Of a stretch of 64,000 nucleotides of DNA, positions 55,179 to 64,000 are shown one piece after another. Below the pieces are notes generated by a model that was not told the DNA's origin, ran no database searches, and saw only the letters and a program-made list of their open reading frames with translations. The translations under genes and the position numbers were made by a program. Origin of the DNA: Leptolyngbya sp. NIES-3755 (GTDB lineage: Bacteria; Cyanobacteriota; Cyanobacteriia; Leptolyngbyales; Leptolyngbyaceae); NCBI GenBank assembly GCA_001548435.1, contig AP017308.1:3047030-3111029 (forward strand), read 5' to 3'. Position 1 is the first letter of the stretch. Each line of letters starts with the position of its first letter.

Positions 55179-56075
55179 CTAAACCCCAAAACTAATGTGA
55201 TCTTCTTGATACGACGGCGGTTCAACGTGAATCATCACTCGGACTGGACTGTATCGATCGATTAATCGAGCTTCGACTTCTTCGGTAATCCGATGAGCAG
55301 TCTCGACATCTTTCGCATCAACAATCAAGTGCATTTCGATAAAGGTCTGTCGTCCCACTACACCGCGAGAGGCAATATCGTGACAGTTCAGCACACCCGG
55401 AACGTCCGATGCGATCGCATGAATTGCTTCTGGTGCGATCGCAATTTCATCTACTAACCACGGTAAATTCTGCTTGAGCACTGACCAACCGCTATAAAAC
55501 ACGAGAATTGCAACCGGAAAAGACAGGACAACATCTAACCACTGCCAATTCAATAACCAGATCCCGATTAGTCCTGCTAAAACGCCGATCGTTACCCAAA
55601 TATCACTGGCGGTATGTCGGGCATCAGCAATCAGAATCGGACTATTCACGCGCAGTCCTTCTCGCCGCTCGTAGAACGTGACAAAGACATTCACACCCAG
55701 CACAATCAGCAATAACCAAAGTTCTGAAGCACTAATCTGCACAGGTTGACTAGGATGCGTCAGTCGATCGATCGCACCTTGCAAAATTTCAAAGCAAGCA
55801 ATCCCTAAAAAAGCTGCAATTCCTAAAGCGCCGATCGCTTCGTATTTCTGATGTCCGTAGGGATGATCTCGATCCGGAGTCGGTGACGAAAATCGGCTCG
55901 ATATCAATCCCAGAACATTACTGGCACTATCAGTCAAACTATGTAGCGCGTCCGCAAGCAGGCTTAATGATCCAGTGAGCCATCCGACCACGGCTTTGAG
56001 CACTAGAACAAAAATATTTAATAGCAATGTAATGAGTAGAACTTTGCGAACGGTCGATCGATTATCTACAACCAT
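55179..56075 (-). CDS. Cation diffusion facilitator (CDF) transporter
   Basis: A 298-residue CDF with about six membrane helices and a C-terminal cytoplasmic domain (about 205-298). Metal-binding acidic/His motifs are HSLTDSASNVLG in helix 2 and DARHTASDIWVT in helix 5, with HPYGHQKYEAIG between helices. Members export zinc, iron, manganese or cobalt by H+ exchange; metal choice is not certain. Its stop is 4 bases from the converging SbcD-like gene. Confidence 0.9.
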   Translation of the reverse strand: MVVDNRSTVRKVLLITLLLNIFVLVLKAVVGWLTGSLSLLADALHSLTDSASNVLGLISSRFSSPTPDRDHPYGHQKYEAIGALGIAAFLGIACFEILQGAIDRLTHPSQPVQISASELWLLLIVLGVNVFVTFYERREGLRVNSPILIADARHTASDIWVTIGVLAGLIGIWLLNWQWLDVVLSFPVAILVFYSGWSVLKQNLPWLVDEIAIAPEAIHAIASDVPGVLNCHDIASRGVVGRQTFIEMHLIVDAKDVETAHRITEEVEARLIDRYSPVRVMIHVEPPSYQEDHISFGV

Positions 56076-56308
56076 ACGAATTTAGGATAGCGATGGCTTC
56101 AGTGTAGATCTCAGATTCAAAAAATGCTCGAAAGCTTTGTCGCTAATAGATTCTAGGTTCTCATAGTAACAAAAGCCATTTGAGAAAATTCTCAAGATTG
56201 AAGCGCGATCGCATCACTGCTAAACCTGATCTGCGATCGCGTTCTCGAAATTGTTGTGAAAGATTATCAGCTAAAAATTAGAATAACGAAGACGATAAAA
56301 AAATAATC

Positions 56309-56647
56309 ATGACTCAATTCACGTTAAATCTAGAGACTGGCTCTGTTACTTTCCGCTTCACGCCCGAAGCCGCTCAGGAACTAAAAACAAATCTGAATGA
56401 ACTAATGGGACGTTTGAAGACGACTGCTACGACAACCGGAGGCAGACCCGCACCCCAATCTTCTATGGAATATCGCTACACTGGAGATGTCTTTCTAGAG
56501 TTATTTTGCAATCCGAACATCTGGGCTTCTCCATTTGCGGCGCGAGTTCTTGTGACGTTGAGAGACGATCGCATTCGACTAAACACCGAAGCTGAATTGA
56601 GTCGCCTGATCGAAGATGTGAATCAATTTCTCGAACAATATTCATGA
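56309..56647 (+). CDS. Conserved hypothetical protein, 112 aa
   Basis: A small soluble protein with no signal or membrane segment. The N-terminal MTQFTLNLETGSVTFRF suggests a beta-strand-rich start and the C-terminus is helical (LSRLIEDVNQFLEQ). No family is recognised. Its stop overlaps the photolyase ATG by 4 bases (ATGA), indicating co-translation, so it may be a partner or regulator of the photolyase-like protein. Confidence 0.65.
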   Translation: MTQFTLNLETGSVTFRFTPEAAQELKTNLNELMGRLKTTATTTGGRPAPQSSMEYRYTGDVFLELFCNPNIWASPFAARVLVTLRDDRIRLNTEAELSRLIEDVNQFLEQYS

Positions 56648-58296
56648 AGCGCACGATCGTTTGGTTTCGTCGAGATTTACGTATTAGTGATCATGCTCCA
56701 CTACATCGAGCGGTTTCGCGTGGAGCAGTCATTCCAGTTTTTATCTTCGATCGTGCTTTGCTGCATCATCCCGAAACAGGTTCAGCACGAGTCGCTTTTA
56801 TGCTGGACAGTTTGCGATCGCTCGATGAGAATTTGCGCGATCGAGGTGGACGTTTAATTCTCAGATTCGGCAACCCGGTTGAAATTTTACCGAACTTAAT
56901 TCGAGAAACTGAAGCGGATGGCATCTATGCTTACATCGACTACGAACGCATCTATGGTCGAGTTAGAGATGCCCGACTTAATCGAGTCTTAGAAGAACAG
57001 AATCTAAGAATTCGCTGGTTTGAGCCAACTGCTGGAACTTCAGAGTTGATGCCCTACAACGACTATCGAAAGTTCTGGTATCGCGAAATGACTGCGGAAA
57101 TGTTACCGACTCCGATTAATATTCCGACTCCAGATGATGTGTTCAGTGAGTCGATTCCAACATTGACAGATTTAGGATTATTGCCTGATAACAAACCGAT
57201 TCCACCGACTGGAACGATCGCGGCAAGAAGATTACTCCAAGAATTTTTAACAGAAAAAGTCGATCGATATTATTGGCAACTTTCTTACCCCGGTGCAGAT
57301 ATTACATCTGGTTTAAGTCCACATATCAAATTCGGAGTCATCTCAATCCGAGAGTGTTACCAAACTGCACAACGCTTATTGAAATACGACAGTAATCAGA
57401 AAATACAACGCAGTCGAAAACAATTTATCTCACGATTACGTTGGGGAAGTGGATTCACTCAGAGATTCCGATATCTTCCTCAACTAGAACTACGATCGCT
57501 TTATTCAGTGTTCGATCAAGAGGGTTGGAACTTTGACGAAACCCTTTACGAAGCTTGGAAAAGTGGAGAAACAGGATTTCCAATCATTGATGCGACTGCT
57601 CGATGTTTAGAAGCGACGGGCGGATGGCTATCGATGAACTTTCGATCGCGTGCTCTGTACTCCAGTTTCTTAAGCAACTTACTTGGAATGGATTGGCGGT
57701 ACGGTGCGCTTCATTTCATGCGGCATTTGATTGATGGCGATTGTCCGATCGATCATTATCAATGGGCAATGCAAGCTGGAGTCACACATTGTTTAGATAA
57801 GAGTTGGACACGAATTTATAACCCAGAACAAGCGGCGGTCGATCGATGTGATCCAAATGGCGAATTTATCAAAAAATGGGTCCCAGAGCTTGCGAATGTT
57901 CCCGCAGTTCAATTAGGTTTACCGCCACGAGTCAAAGGCTATCCTGCACCAATTCTGAACTATCGAGAAGCGCGATCGAATCGAGTTCAACAATTAGAAC
58001 AACAGCGATCGGACTTCCGCCAAAGTTCCAATGTTCTCCCACATCTCGCTCGAATGCCTGAATCAGTTGTGCCTTTTGGACACGACCATTTTGAAAGCGA
58101 GATTCGATGGGCACAGTTACCTTCGCCTGATCTATTTCCCGCTGCATTGGATTTAGACAACTTAGATTTAGAGCGATCGACATGGCTCAGAACTTGGCTC
58201 GTCGCTCATGTAGAAATCAAGCCGCACAAAACGACCTCTCGCCGTAAAAAGCCTAAAACCGATCCCAATATCATTCAGTTAAGCTTGCTCGACTGA
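56644..58296 (+). CDS. Divergent photolyase/cryptochrome family protein
   Basis: A 550-residue protein with an N-terminal photolyase alpha/beta domain (about 1-135, TIVWFRRDLRISDHAPL) and a C-terminal FAD-binding helical domain (about 200-470). The FAD-binding core reads TGFPIIDATARCLEATGG, MNFRSRALYSSFL and MDWRYGALHFMRHLIDGD. The segment near the flavin normally written with NNGGWQW reads IDHYQW, so the Asn usual at the flavin N5 is missing and the enzyme may be a cryptochrome or an atypical photolyase. The last 60 residues are a basic extension. It is translated with the 112-aa gene upstream. Confidence 0.82.
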   Translation: MKRTIVWFRRDLRISDHAPLHRAVSRGAVIPVFIFDRALLHHPETGSARVAFMLDSLRSLDENLRDRGGRLILRFGNPVEILPNLIRETEADGIYAYIDYERIYGRVRDARLNRVLEEQNLRIRWFEPTAGTSELMPYNDYRKFWYREMTAEMLPTPINIPTPDDVFSESIPTLTDLGLLPDNKPIPPTGTIAARRLLQEFLTEKVDRYYWQLSYPGADITSGLSPHIKFGVISIRECYQTAQRLLKYDSNQKIQRSRKQFISRLRWGSGFTQRFRYLPQLELRSLYSVFDQEGWNFDETLYEAWKSGETGFPIIDATARCLEATGGWLSMNFRSRALYSSFLSNLLGMDWRYGALHFMRHLIDGDCPIDHYQWAMQAGVTHCLDKSWTRIYNPEQAAVDRCDPNGEFIKKWVPELANVPAVQLGLPPRVKGYPAPILNYREARSNRVQQLEQQRSDFRQSSNVLPHLARMPESVVPFGHDHFESEIRWAQLPSPDLFPAALDLDNLDLERSTWLRTWLVAHVEIKPHKTTSRRKKPKTDPNIIQLSLLD

Positions 58297-58297
58297 G

Positions 58298-58696
58298 CTA
58301 CCAAATCACATTAATCAAACCTGAAGCCGTCATATTTTGATCCAAAGTCAGAAGAGAAACACTTTCGCCCTGATCTTGAAGCACTAAGGCAGTCGCAACA
58401 ATTTGTCGATCGTGCATTTCATTAATTTCAACCAATCCTAAACTCTTCTCAACGACCAATGCAGTGAGTGGATAAATCACGAAACGCGGATCACGACCAA
58501 TAGCAGTTAGAACATCACGAGCAGATGGAATTGAAGTTTTGCCACGATCGACAATCCATGCTGCTTCTGCAAGTGCGATCGCAGGTAAAACCAATTGACT
58601 ACCCGCATCTGAAAGAACGAGGTCAGCATTGCTCCCCAAGCGTGAATCATCTTGTAAAAACCACAAAAGTGCGTGTGTATCGACTACATATTTCAT
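58298..58696 (-). CDS. VapC-type PIN-domain toxin
   Basis: A 132-residue PIN-domain ribonuclease. The acidic residues are in VVDTHALLW (D5), LAEAAWI (E44 region), EINEMHDRQIVA (Asp near 95) and a final Asp in LLTLDQN, the usual catalytic set. It follows the antitoxin gene by 6 bp on the same strand. VapC toxins cleave tRNA or rRNA; target unknown. Confidence 0.9.
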   Translation of the reverse strand: MKYVVDTHALLWFLQDDSRLGSNADLVLSDAGSQLVLPAIALAEAAWIVDRGKTSIPSARDVLTAIGRDPRFVIYPLTALVVEKSLGLVEINEMHDRQIVATALVLQDQGESVSLLTLDQNMTASGLINVIW

Positions 58697-58702
58697 TTCA
58701 AG

Positions 58703-58936
58703 TTATGACCAATCCAGCCCATCATCAGAATCACCATGAAACTCAGCAATCTGAAAATCTTCTTCATTTGTTTTGATTTCACCAGCAAACATTCCACGCT
58801 TGATCGTTTGTGGGGCTTCTGGAGCAGACTGCTCAACTAAAAATGTCACAATCACTCGACTCTCTGACACTCCTTCGGGCGTTTCAGACAGATGAATCAT
58901 TCCATTTTTGTAAACCCCTTCAACCGCTTTTAACAT
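58703..58936 (-). CDS. VapB-like antitoxin
   Basis: A 77-residue protein beginning MLKAVEGVYKNGMIHLSETP, which resembles the AF2212/DUF104-like antitoxin family, with an acidic C-terminus that would bind the toxin. ATG at 58936 has GGAG at the right distance and is preferred to ATG at 58951. It precedes the PIN-domain gene by 6 bp, the usual VapBC order. Confidence 0.82.
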   Translation of the reverse strand: MLKAVEGVYKNGMIHLSETPEGVSESRVIVTFLVEQSAPEAPQTIKRGMFAGEIKTNEEDFQIAEFHGDSDDGLDWS

Positions 58937-58954
58937 CTGAGGAATCTCCATTTC

Positions 58955-59728
58955 TCAAGGCAAGGATAACTGATGCTTTTGCCAATACACTCGCTCGACA
59001 TCAGCCCGTCTAAACAAGTGTATTCCGGTTCGCTGAGAGATGTAAGGCTCAACACCTGCCGCATCTAATCGAGCACGTGCTGTCTTTTGCGATCCTCCAA
59101 TAATCTTTGTTACATCGCTAATTGAGAGTAATTGCTGTCCAATTCTGGCTAACACGGCTTCATCATCTTCATTGGCAATCTCTTTCAATAGCATTTCCGC
59201 TAAGAGCCAACATGCCATCGTGTCTGATTCTGCGCGATGGGATTCGCCAACTGGAAATTTGAAGTGTTTGACTAAGTTCGGTAAGCTGCGCGATGGAAGT
59301 TCCGACAACATTAATCGAGCAAACTTCACGGTGCAGAACTGTTCGGATCTCGATCGATAAAATGGAATCCCTAACCGAGCATATTCCGATCGAATAAACG
59401 GATAGTCAAAGCTAATATTATGCGCGGTCAAAATGCCCTGCTCTAACAAGGGTAAGCACTTCGTCCAAACTTCCTCTGGTGGCGGCGCATCTTCCAACAT
59501 TTCGTGAGTGATGCCCGTAATCTGGGTGATGATCGGCGGAAGATTCACACCCGGATTGATCAGATACGTTTCTTGATTGAGGATGCCATCTTTGAGGCTT
59601 GCATTTAAAACGGAAACCTCGATCGCTCGACTGCGAGGCGGCTTGTGTCCCGATGTTTCGAGATCGACCACCGTTAAAGTTCGCGAACAGATGTCTCGAT
59701 AAAATGCAAGCAAATCAGTAGAAAGCAT
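58955..59728 (-). CDS. DnaQ-like 3'-5' exonuclease with C-terminal HTH
   Basis: A 257-residue protein. The DEDDh exonuclease domain (about 15-185) has VVDLETSGHKPP, SFDYPFIRSE and HRAESDTMACW, giving all four acidic residues and the general-base His. A C-terminal region (about 200-257) with ISDVTKIIGGSQKTARARLDAAG looks like a MerR/excisionase-type HTH. This fusion suggests a DNA-bound proofreader or regulator rather than the polymerase III epsilon subunit. Confidence 0.85.
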   Translation of the reverse strand: MLSTDLLAFYRDICSRTLTVVDLETSGHKPPRSRAIEVSVLNASLKDGILNQETYLINPGVNLPPIITQITGITHEMLEDAPPPEEVWTKCLPLLEQGILTAHNISFDYPFIRSEYARLGIPFYRSRSEQFCTVKFARLMLSELPSRSLPNLVKHFKFPVGESHRAESDTMACWLLAEMLLKEIANEDDEAVLARIGQQLLSISDVTKIIGGSQKTARARLDAAGVEPYISQRTGIHLFRRADVERVYWQKHQLSLP

Positions 59729-59745
59729 ATCGATGAGTCCAGAAG

Positions 59746-59781
59746 CTTGAAAACTCCGACCTCAATAGAGAAGCCGGAGTT
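59746..59781 (-). terminator. Candidate terminator downstream of DEAD-box gene
   Basis: On the minus strand AACTCCG (59775-59781) pairs with CGGAGTT (59752-59758) across a 16-base loop and is followed by TTTTC. The short U-run makes it a moderate terminator between the helicase and exonuclease genes. Confidence 0.45.
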
Positions 59782-59804
59782 CTGATCATACAAGAGAGTT
59801 AGCG

Positions 59805-61241
59805 CTACTTAGATTGTGCAGGCTGGCGACGGTGATGATTCGAGGAACCAGAAGGTCTCGATCGCTTCACAGGTTTCGGTTTTGCTCCACCTGAACCGCG
59901 TCCACCACTGGTTTCTTCAGGAGTCGGATCTGATCCGATCGTCAACCAAGCGGGACGAGTACGATCGTAAATCATCTGAAGGGCAGCCGCCGCGACTGTA
60001 TGCGGTTCGTAGTCTTCGGCTAACTGAGCCACGATCGGCAAGAAGGATGCCACGCGCTCACCTGCAAGCGTTTCACGCACTTGAGACTGCAATTTATCCA
60101 GATAACGCGCTTCAATTTCAGCACGAGTCGGAATCGATTTGATCTCTAAACGCTGACGAACGTGGTTCTCGATATCACGCAATTTACGTCGATCGAGCGG
60201 ATGCACCAACGAAATCGCGGTTCCTTCTTTGCCTGCACGACCTGTCCGACCAATCCGGTGAACATAGCTTTCGACGCTATCCGGCAAGTCGTAGTTAATC
60301 ACGTGAGTGAGATCATCAACGTGAATGCCTCGTGCTGCAATGTCGGTCGCAACCACCCATTTGATCTGTTGCTGACGGAACCGAAGCAGTAAACGCTCCC
60401 GTTGGCTCTGGCTCAAATCACCGTGGTACTCATCCACACTGTGTCCAGCTGCTTGCAATTGGCTGGTCAATTCAGCAGCAGCGCGACGAGTCCGCACAAA
60501 GATGATTGCTGCTTCTGGATCTTCGAGTTCGAGAATCGGCAGAATTGCTTTCGCTTTCGTCCAGCCGCGAGGAATCGTATACGCGACTTGATTGATTCGA
60601 GACGGAGCGGCTTTCGGTTGCTCGATCGTCACCGTTACAGGCGAATTCAAGAACTTGTTTACCAACTTCCGAATCGATGGCTCCATTGTTGCGGAGAAGA
60701 AAGTCGTCTGACGTTCAGCAGGTGCTTGGCTCAGAATCTTCTCGACATCTTGGATAAAGCCCATATTTAACATCTCATCGGCTTCATCCAATACGAGCCA
60801 ATCGAGATGATCGAGTTTAAGATCGCCACGACCGAGTAAATCGATCACTCGTCCGGGAGTTCCCACCACGATTTGAGCACCGCGACGTAAGCGATCGACT
60901 TGCATATCGATCGATTGTCCACCGTAGATCGTCACGACTTTGACTCGTCGATCGTTTGTAAAGGAACGAATGGCTTGGCAAACTTGCATCGCTAGCTCGC
61001 GAGTCGGAGTCAAGATCAACGCTTGAACAGTGGGAGATTTAAGATCAATGCGCTCCAGAATCGGAAGACCAAACGCCGCAGTTTTTCCGGTTCCGGTTTG
61101 TGCTTGACCGACTACATCGCGCCCAGCAAGTAGATGAGGAATAGCTTGGGCTTGAATCGCAGTCGGGGCAGTAAATCCGAGTTCTTCCAGATGGCGAATT
61201 CGTTCTTCAGACAGTCCGAGGCTTTGAAAAGAAAGGGTCAT
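59805..61241 (-). CDS. DEAD-box ATP-dependent RNA helicase
   Basis: A 478-residue DEAD-box helicase. Q motif FTAPTAIQAQ, I AQTGTGKT, II DEAD, III SAT and VI HRIGRTGRAG are all present across two RecA-like domains (about 1-215 and 225-370). The C-terminal tail is basic and Gly/Ser/Pro-rich (about 445-478), resembling the RNA-binding tails of the cold-induced cyanobacterial CrhR-type helicases, but CrhR identity is not proven. ATG at 61241 has AGGAGA upstream. 61242-61467 shows no gene and would hold its 5' leader. Confidence 0.92.
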   Translation of the reverse strand: MTLSFQSLGLSEERIRHLEELGFTAPTAIQAQAIPHLLAGRDVVGQAQTGTGKTAAFGLPILERIDLKSPTVQALILTPTRELAMQVCQAIRSFTNDRRVKVVTIYGGQSIDMQVDRLRRGAQIVVGTPGRVIDLLGRGDLKLDHLDWLVLDEADEMLNMGFIQDVEKILSQAPAERQTTFFSATMEPSIRKLVNKFLNSPVTVTIEQPKAAPSRINQVAYTIPRGWTKAKAILPILELEDPEAAIIFVRTRRAAAELTSQLQAAGHSVDEYHGDLSQSQRERLLLRFRQQQIKWVVATDIAARGIHVDDLTHVINYDLPDSVESYVHRIGRTGRAGKEGTAISLVHPLDRRKLRDIENHVRQRLEIKSIPTRAEIEARYLDKLQSQVRETLAGERVASFLPIVAQLAEDYEPHTVAAAALQMIYDRTRPAWLTIGSDPTPEETSGGRGSGGAKPKPVKRSRPSGSSNHHRRQPAQSK

Positions 61242-61467
61242 TGAGTCTCCTAGATATAAGTAGTCGTCTTGCGCCAAAGTGGGCGGAACTCAGGGACGGT
61301 CTTTAGCGGATCAAAGCCAACCGTCTGAATCGGGCATAGAGTCGTGTAACACTCTATACAATTGCCAACTGAAGGGCGCGGGAAAGGGTAAGAAATTTAG
61401 AAGCGATGAAGGTCTAACATTTCGGGATCAAACAGGGTACATCGTCATTTCAACACAGCACTTTGCA

Positions 61468-62820
61468 TTAAACGGTCAGGGCTGGAACCTGGATCAAATC
61501 CGCAGCAGTCGCCACTCGACCGTATAAATCGTATACATCGGCATCAACGATCGTGACTGGCACAATCGACCCTAAGGGGGCATCGCCTTCGACATATACA
61601 AGTCCATCCACATCAGGAGAGAATCGGTTCGATCGACCAATTCGTGCTCCGGTTTGGGGATTCTCTTGCTCGATTAGCACATCCACGACCTTGCCAATCT
61701 GAGCGCGATTCTTTTTGAGCGAAATCGGTTGTTGAAGCTGCATCAAGGCATCTCGACGCGCATCCATCACCGACTGGGGCAATTGATTCGCCAAAGTGTA
61801 AGCGGGAGTTCCTTCTTCGGCTGAGAAGGTAAACACTCCGACGTGATCAAACTCGTGACGCTGAAGGAACTGCTTGAGGTGTTCAAAGTGTTCCTCCGTC
61901 TCGCCGGGAAATCCAACAATCAGGGTCGTTCTCAAAACTGCATTCGGAATCTCAGCTTTGAGCCGTTCAATGATGCCATCGTTCACTCGACCTTGCCAGG
62001 GACGATTCATCGATCGAAGCACTTCCGGGTGAGAGTGCTGAAGCGGTAAATCGAGGTAAGGTAGCACATTTGGAGTTTCGCGAATCGCTTCGATCACTTT
62101 GGGAGTGAGTCCGGTTGGATAGGCGTAGTGCATGCGAATCCAAGGAACATCCACTTGACCCAGAGCGCGAAGAAGTTCCGCAAGTTTTGGCTCTCCGTAA
62201 AGATCAAGCCCGTAATTCGTCGTAATCTGTGAGATCAGGATGATCTCTTTCACGCCTTCGGAGGCTAAATGTTCAGCTTCTTGGACGATCGATTCAATTG
62301 TGCGCGATCGTTGGTTTCCTCGCAAGTGCGGGATAATACAAAAGGCGCAACGGTAATCACAACCCTCTGAGATCCGAAGATAGGCAACGCCTTCGGTGGT
62401 CGTGCGATACCGGGGAGTCGTTTCGTCGGCGATATAAACTGGCTCTTGAGAAACTTCTGTAACGCGCTCTCCTGCTTCTGCGCGTTCAATTACGCTCACT
62501 ATTTTATTATAGTCGCCTGTGCCTACAAGTGCGACAGCTTCCGGCAATTCTTCCAAAAGCTGCTCCTGGAAGTGCTGCGCCATACAGCCAGTGATGACGA
62601 TTCTTTTATCGGCTTCCGCGAGTTCGACCAAGGTTCGCACCGATTCTTCGCGGGCGGCTTGGATAAAACTACAAGTATTGACAATAACGTAATCAGCGAG
62701 TTCTTCGTCAGCATCGACAGAATATCCTGCCTGGACGAGTAAGCCAAGCATGTGTTCGGTATCGATTCGATTTTTTTCGCAGCCCAAATGAGAAAAGGCG
62801 ATCGTTGGCTTGTTGCCCAT
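61468..62820 (-). CDS. rimO: Ribosomal protein S12 methylthiotransferase RimO
   Basis: A 450-residue radical SAM enzyme that methylthiolates S12 Asp88. The N-terminal UPF0004 domain has [16 protein letters not shown] with cluster-binding Cys, the radical SAM core has [14 protein letters not shown] (CxxxCxxC), and a C-terminal TRAM domain (about 375-450) follows. All expected Cys are seen. Confidence 0.94.
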   Translation of the reverse strand: MGNKPTIAFSHLGCEKNRIDTEHMLGLLVQAGYSVDADEELADYVIVNTCSFIQAAREESVRTLVELAEADKRIVITGCMAQHFQEQLLEELPEAVALVGTGDYNKIVSVIERAEAGERVTEVSQEPVYIADETTPRYRTTTEGVAYLRISEGCDYRCAFCIIPHLRGNQRSRTIESIVQEAEHLASEGVKEIILISQITTNYGLDLYGEPKLAELLRALGQVDVPWIRMHYAYPTGLTPKVIEAIRETPNVLPYLDLPLQHSHPEVLRSMNRPWQGRVNDGIIERLKAEIPNAVLRTTLIVGFPGETEEHFEHLKQFLQRHEFDHVGVFTFSAEEGTPAYTLANQLPQSVMDARRDALMQLQQPISLKKNRAQIGKVVDVLIEQENPQTGARIGRSNRFSPDVDGLVYVEGDAPLGSIVPVTIVDADVYDLYGRVATAADLIQVPALTV

Positions 62821-63118
62821 GTAGAACTTCAGAAATGTGTAAGTAGAAAGAGAATCAAACTGGAATCTTCGATCAAGAGCGAAAGCTGGGGAAAATTAGC
62901 TCGATCGCGATTGGAGTTTCCTCACTATTACTCACCACTCGAAGATGCGGTGCGGTCTGACGCAATCGTTTCGCTACACTATGCTCTATCATAGCGCAGA
63001 TGTGAATTATTACGTTCTGTTAAATCAGAATTTTTTCTAAAGCGTTTCTGTGTTCTGAGATACGGGATGAATTGAAAAAAATGGGACAGCCAAAAGACCA
63101 TCCCCCAGCGTTTGAAAT
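62821..63118. other. Intergenic region between rimO and HlyD-type gene
   Basis: Just under 300 bp. It should contain the rimO promoter, and near 63075-63104 the terminator of the HlyD gene. A short palindrome CTATG-ctctat-CATAG occurs around 62980-62995. No gene is visible. Confidence 0.5.
63075..63104 (-). terminator. Rho-independent terminator of HlyD-type gene
   Basis: On the minus strand GGGATGGTC-tttt-GGCTGTCCC (63083-63104) forms a 9-bp stem with some G-U pairs, followed by a run of seven T at 63075-63081. It lies 14 bases after the HlyD stop. Confidence 0.8.
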
Positions 63119-64000
63119 CTAACGAACCGAGAAGGCTTCGCTGAATCGTCTTGTGATTGGCTCGATCAAGAATGAAAGAATCGATCGATCTCTGGTGACA
63201 ATATCCGCCGTTCCTGCCATCCCTGGAGAAAGTTCAACTTCACGACCTCGAACCACCAGCGCTTTACGATCAAGTCTGACTTTCGCGGGAAACACAGGAC
63301 CCAATTCGCGCCCATTCTCATCGCGTTCGACGACCGCATCGGGGCTAATCGAAATCAATTCCCCCTCAATAATCCCAAACTCCTGATAGGGGAAGGTCGC
63401 CAATTTCACTTTCGCTTTCATTCCCGGTTTCACAAATCCGATGTCCCGGTTGAGAATCTTCACTTCCAGCACCAGATCGCGATCTTCAGGTAACAGCGAA
63501 AGCAGTTCTTCCCCTTGCTGGATCGGTCCTTGAGTCGCTTTCAAGTTATAAACCACACCATCAAACGGAGCCGTAATCGCTTCGCGGTCTTTCTGTTGCT
63601 GAGTTGCGACGGCAAGTTCACCCTGTTTCCGGGTCAATTCTTCTCGACGCTGTTTCAACTGATTCAAAATTTCCGATTGTCGCTGAGGTGCTAACCCTGA
63701 GGCAGAACTTCTTGCTGACTCGAAAGCCTGTTGCGCTTGACGAATTCTTTCTTGCTGAGCATCTAATTGCCGTCTCAAAGACTCGATTTGACCCTGAGCA
63801 TCATTCACCTGATTGATCGCACTGGTTAATTGCTGTCTTGCTTGCGTCACTCTCGCTGCCGATTCAAGAATCTGCTGATTGGGAACCGCACCTGTGTTTT
63901 CTAGACGTTTCAACTGATCTCTCTGTTTCTGAGCAATTTCTACCGCTTCTCGTGCCTGCTCTTTACTCGTATTCGCATTTACCAATGTCGTTTGGGCCGT
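63119..64000 (-). CDS. HlyD/MFP-type periplasmic adaptor, N-terminus cut by window edge
   Basis: About 293 C-terminal residues of a membrane-fusion protein; the frame is open to the last base, so the start lies outside the window. A coiled coil with many Gln/Arg/Glu heptads (about 10-150 of the visible part) leads to a lipoyl/barrel-sandwich half with APFDGVVYNLKATQGPIQ and a beta-barrel with GMKAKVKLATFPYQEFGIIEG. The C-terminal LSFLIEPITRRFSEAFSVR matches cyanobacterial HlyD adaptors of type I secretion and ABC exporters. The partner ABC and outer-membrane genes must lie beyond base 64000. Confidence 0.88.
   Translation of the reverse strand, partial: TAQTTLVNANTSKEQAREAVEIAQKQRDQLKRLENTGAVPNQQILESAARVTQARQQLTSAINQVNDAQGQIESLRRQLDAQQERIRQAQQAFESARSSASGLAPQRQSEILNQLKQRREELTRKQGELAVATQQQKDREAITAPFDGVVYNLKATQGPIQQGEELLSLLPEDRDLVLEVKILNRDIGFVKPGMKAKVKLATFPYQEFGIIEGELISISPDAVVERDENGRELGPVFPAKVRLDRKALVVRGREVELSPGMAGTADIVTRDRSILSFLIEPITRRFSEAFSVR

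Overview
The window reads as chromosome of a cyanobacterium, most likely a filamentous Leptolyngbya-like form, though the genus is an inference. Evidence seen: a Mg-protoporphyrin monomethyl ester cyclase (acsF), a RuBisCO accumulation factor (raf1), an SLH/OprB-type porin, many HIP1 octamers GCGATCGC (for example 11930-11937 and 15041-15048), an lpx cluster linked to an Omp85 gene, and several short proteins of cyanobacterial type. Coding is dense on both strands. No tRNA, rRNA or CRISPR array was found.

Region by region. 1-3.4 kb: the ribosomal alpha operon on the minus strand (infA, rpmJ, rpsM, rpsK, rpoA, rplQ, truA), the last cut by the window edge. 3.4-12 kb: accessory and housekeeping genes, including a divergent SnoaL/TetR pair with a duplicated 22-bp operator candidate, an Rpn-type nuclease, rimM-avtA, mazEF, a GNAT acetyltransferase, isoaspartyl peptidase and a DUF2256 zinc protein. 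12-17 kb: a V8/trypsin-like protease followed closely by a large TPR-CHAT protein, then a TrmJ-like methyltransferase. 17.5-24.8 kb: a class A beta-lactamase-like hydrolase, a structured gene-free segment that looks like an IS200/IS605 right end without its transposase, secG, a matrixin-like metalloprotease, an AI-2E family permease, a YdcF protein, acsF and raf1.

25-31.8 kb: the minus-strand envelope cluster omp85-lpxC-fabZ-lpxA-lpxB, with purC behind it. This gives lipid A synthesis and outer-membrane protein insertion from one locus. 31.9-37.2 kb: a nucleosidase, two short conserved proteins, a MalK-type ATPase, a receiver protein lacking its phospho-Asp, two Dpp/Opp-type permeases and a TPR protein. 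37.3-45.2 kb: two homologous two-gene signalling modules (Cache-HAMP hybrid kinase plus receiver-kinase) pointing at each other with their stops about one base apart.

45.2-64 kb: a porin, threonine synthase flanked by two MoaD/ThiS-like carriers, a Ser/Thr kinase with seven WD40 repeats, coaBC, an Rrf2 regulator, an SbcD-like nuclease, a CDF transporter, a divergent photolyase/cryptochrome, a vapBC pair, a DnaQ-like exonuclease with a C-terminal HTH, a DEAD-box helicase, rimO and the C-terminal part of an HlyD-type adaptor running off the end.

The best candidates for unusual biology are the protease/TPR-CHAT pair (12.3-16.7 kb), the orphan IS605/omega-RNA-like segment before secG (18.9-19.3 kb), the mirrored kinase modules (37.3-45.2 kb) and the thrC locus with two sulfur-carrier-like proteins (47.4-49.4 kb). 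None is proven from sequence alone.
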